A stretch of DNA of 5,542 nt from an uncultured Rhizobiaceae group bacterium. GTDB lineage: Bacteria > Pseudomonadota > Alphaproteobacteria > Rhizobiales > Rhizobiaceae. Shown here piece after piece: positions 5,369 to 5,542 of this stretch. The stretch's first letter is position 1; every line of letters begins with the position of its first letter. The translations under genes were made by a program, and so were the position numbers. The notes under the pieces are model-generated. The model worked only from the letters and a program-made list of their open reading frames with translations. It was not told the origin of the DNA and did no database searches. Location: the NCBI GenBank assembly GCA_938030645.1, contig CALHHQ010000373.1:1-5542 (forward strand). Reading direction: 5' to 3'.

Positions 5369-5542
5369 ATGACCGCAATTGAACCCGTCAAAAAACCTGC
5401 ACTCGGCGTTTGTTATTATCCGGAACATTGGCCCCAAGACATGTGGGCCGATGACGCAAAACGCATGGTTGAATGCGGAATAACATTCGTCCGTATCGCT
5501 GAATTTGCATGGTCGCGCATTGAGACATCGCGTGAGATTTTT
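5369..5542 (+). CDS. GH42 beta-galactosidase (5' part only, cut by window)
   Basis: Only the first 58 codons are inside the window. They carry the typical N-terminus of glycoside hydrolase family 42: GVCYYPEHWP at residues 13-22, then DDAKRM and VRIAEFAWSRIE at 41-52, which begin the TIM barrel. There is no signal peptide, so the enzyme is expected in the cytoplasm, where it would release terminal beta-linked galactose from imported sugars. The catalytic acid/base and nucleophile glutamates lie beyond the window. GH42 proteins are usually about 640-700 residues. ATG 5369 is the first possible standard start after the in-frame stop shared with the ATPase gene end (5309-5311), but its local ribosome site is poor. 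A good AGGAGAG lies 29 bases upstream inside a hairpin loop. The gene is third in the rightward unit, 57 bases after the ATPase gene. A related GH-A enzyme is the only real alternative. Confidence 0.88.
   Translation, partial: MTAIEPVKKPALGVCYYPEHWPQDMWADDAKRMVECGITFVRIAEFAWSRIETSREIF

Noticed and set aside
1..5542. CRISPR arrays, tRNA or rRNA genes, insertion sequences, attachment sites
   Set aside because: No regularly spaced repeats, cloverleaf sequence, transposase-like frame or terminal inverted repeats were seen; nearly all of the window is accounted for by six genes and short gaps.

Overview
The window is one carbohydrate-uptake locus, very probably from an alphaproteobacterium (Rhizobiales or Rhodobacterales type). 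This rests on the gene set and on the resemblance to the rhizobial/agrobacterial lac transport systems (lacE-F-G-lacZ-lacK), not on a marker gene. Base composition looks close to half GC and even throughout. I see no insertion sequence, phage, CRISPR, tRNA or rRNA signal, and no broken gene. Two genes are cut by the window edges: a permease on the left and a beta-galactosidase on the right.

Layout. On the minus strand, reading leftward from about 3050, lie a periplasmic sugar-binding protein (1814-3052), a MalF-type permease (759-1700) and a MalG-type permease (1-755, C-terminus off the window). They form one transcription unit. A 113-base gap between the binding-protein and MalF-type genes holds a strong hairpin and a second AT-rich palindrome. 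On the plus strand, reading rightward, lie an IclR-family regulator (3296-4195), a UgpC/MalK-type ABC ATPase (4229-5311) and the first 58 codons of a GH42 beta-galactosidase (5369-5542).

Control region. The 243-base gap between the two units (3053-3295) holds a good sigma-70-type promoter firing leftward (perfect TTGACA, 17-base spacer, AATAAT). It also holds a weaker rightward promoter candidate and a perfect 19-base inverted repeat (3202-3220) placed where one bound repressor could affect both. The IclR protein is the obvious candidate ligand. The predicted leftward mRNA has a leader of about 180 nt with several small dyads before the ribosome binding site.

How it works together (inference from families). 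The binding protein captures an oligosaccharide in the periplasm, and the two permeases with the ATPase import it. The GH42 enzyme hydrolyses terminal beta-galactose in the cytoplasm, and the IclR protein senses the sugar or a product. The likely substrate class is a beta-galactoside. The system is a recognisable CUT1-type uptake operon. I found no sign of a radically new system; the points worth checking are in the regulatory DNA, the mRNA leaders and one altered permease motif.
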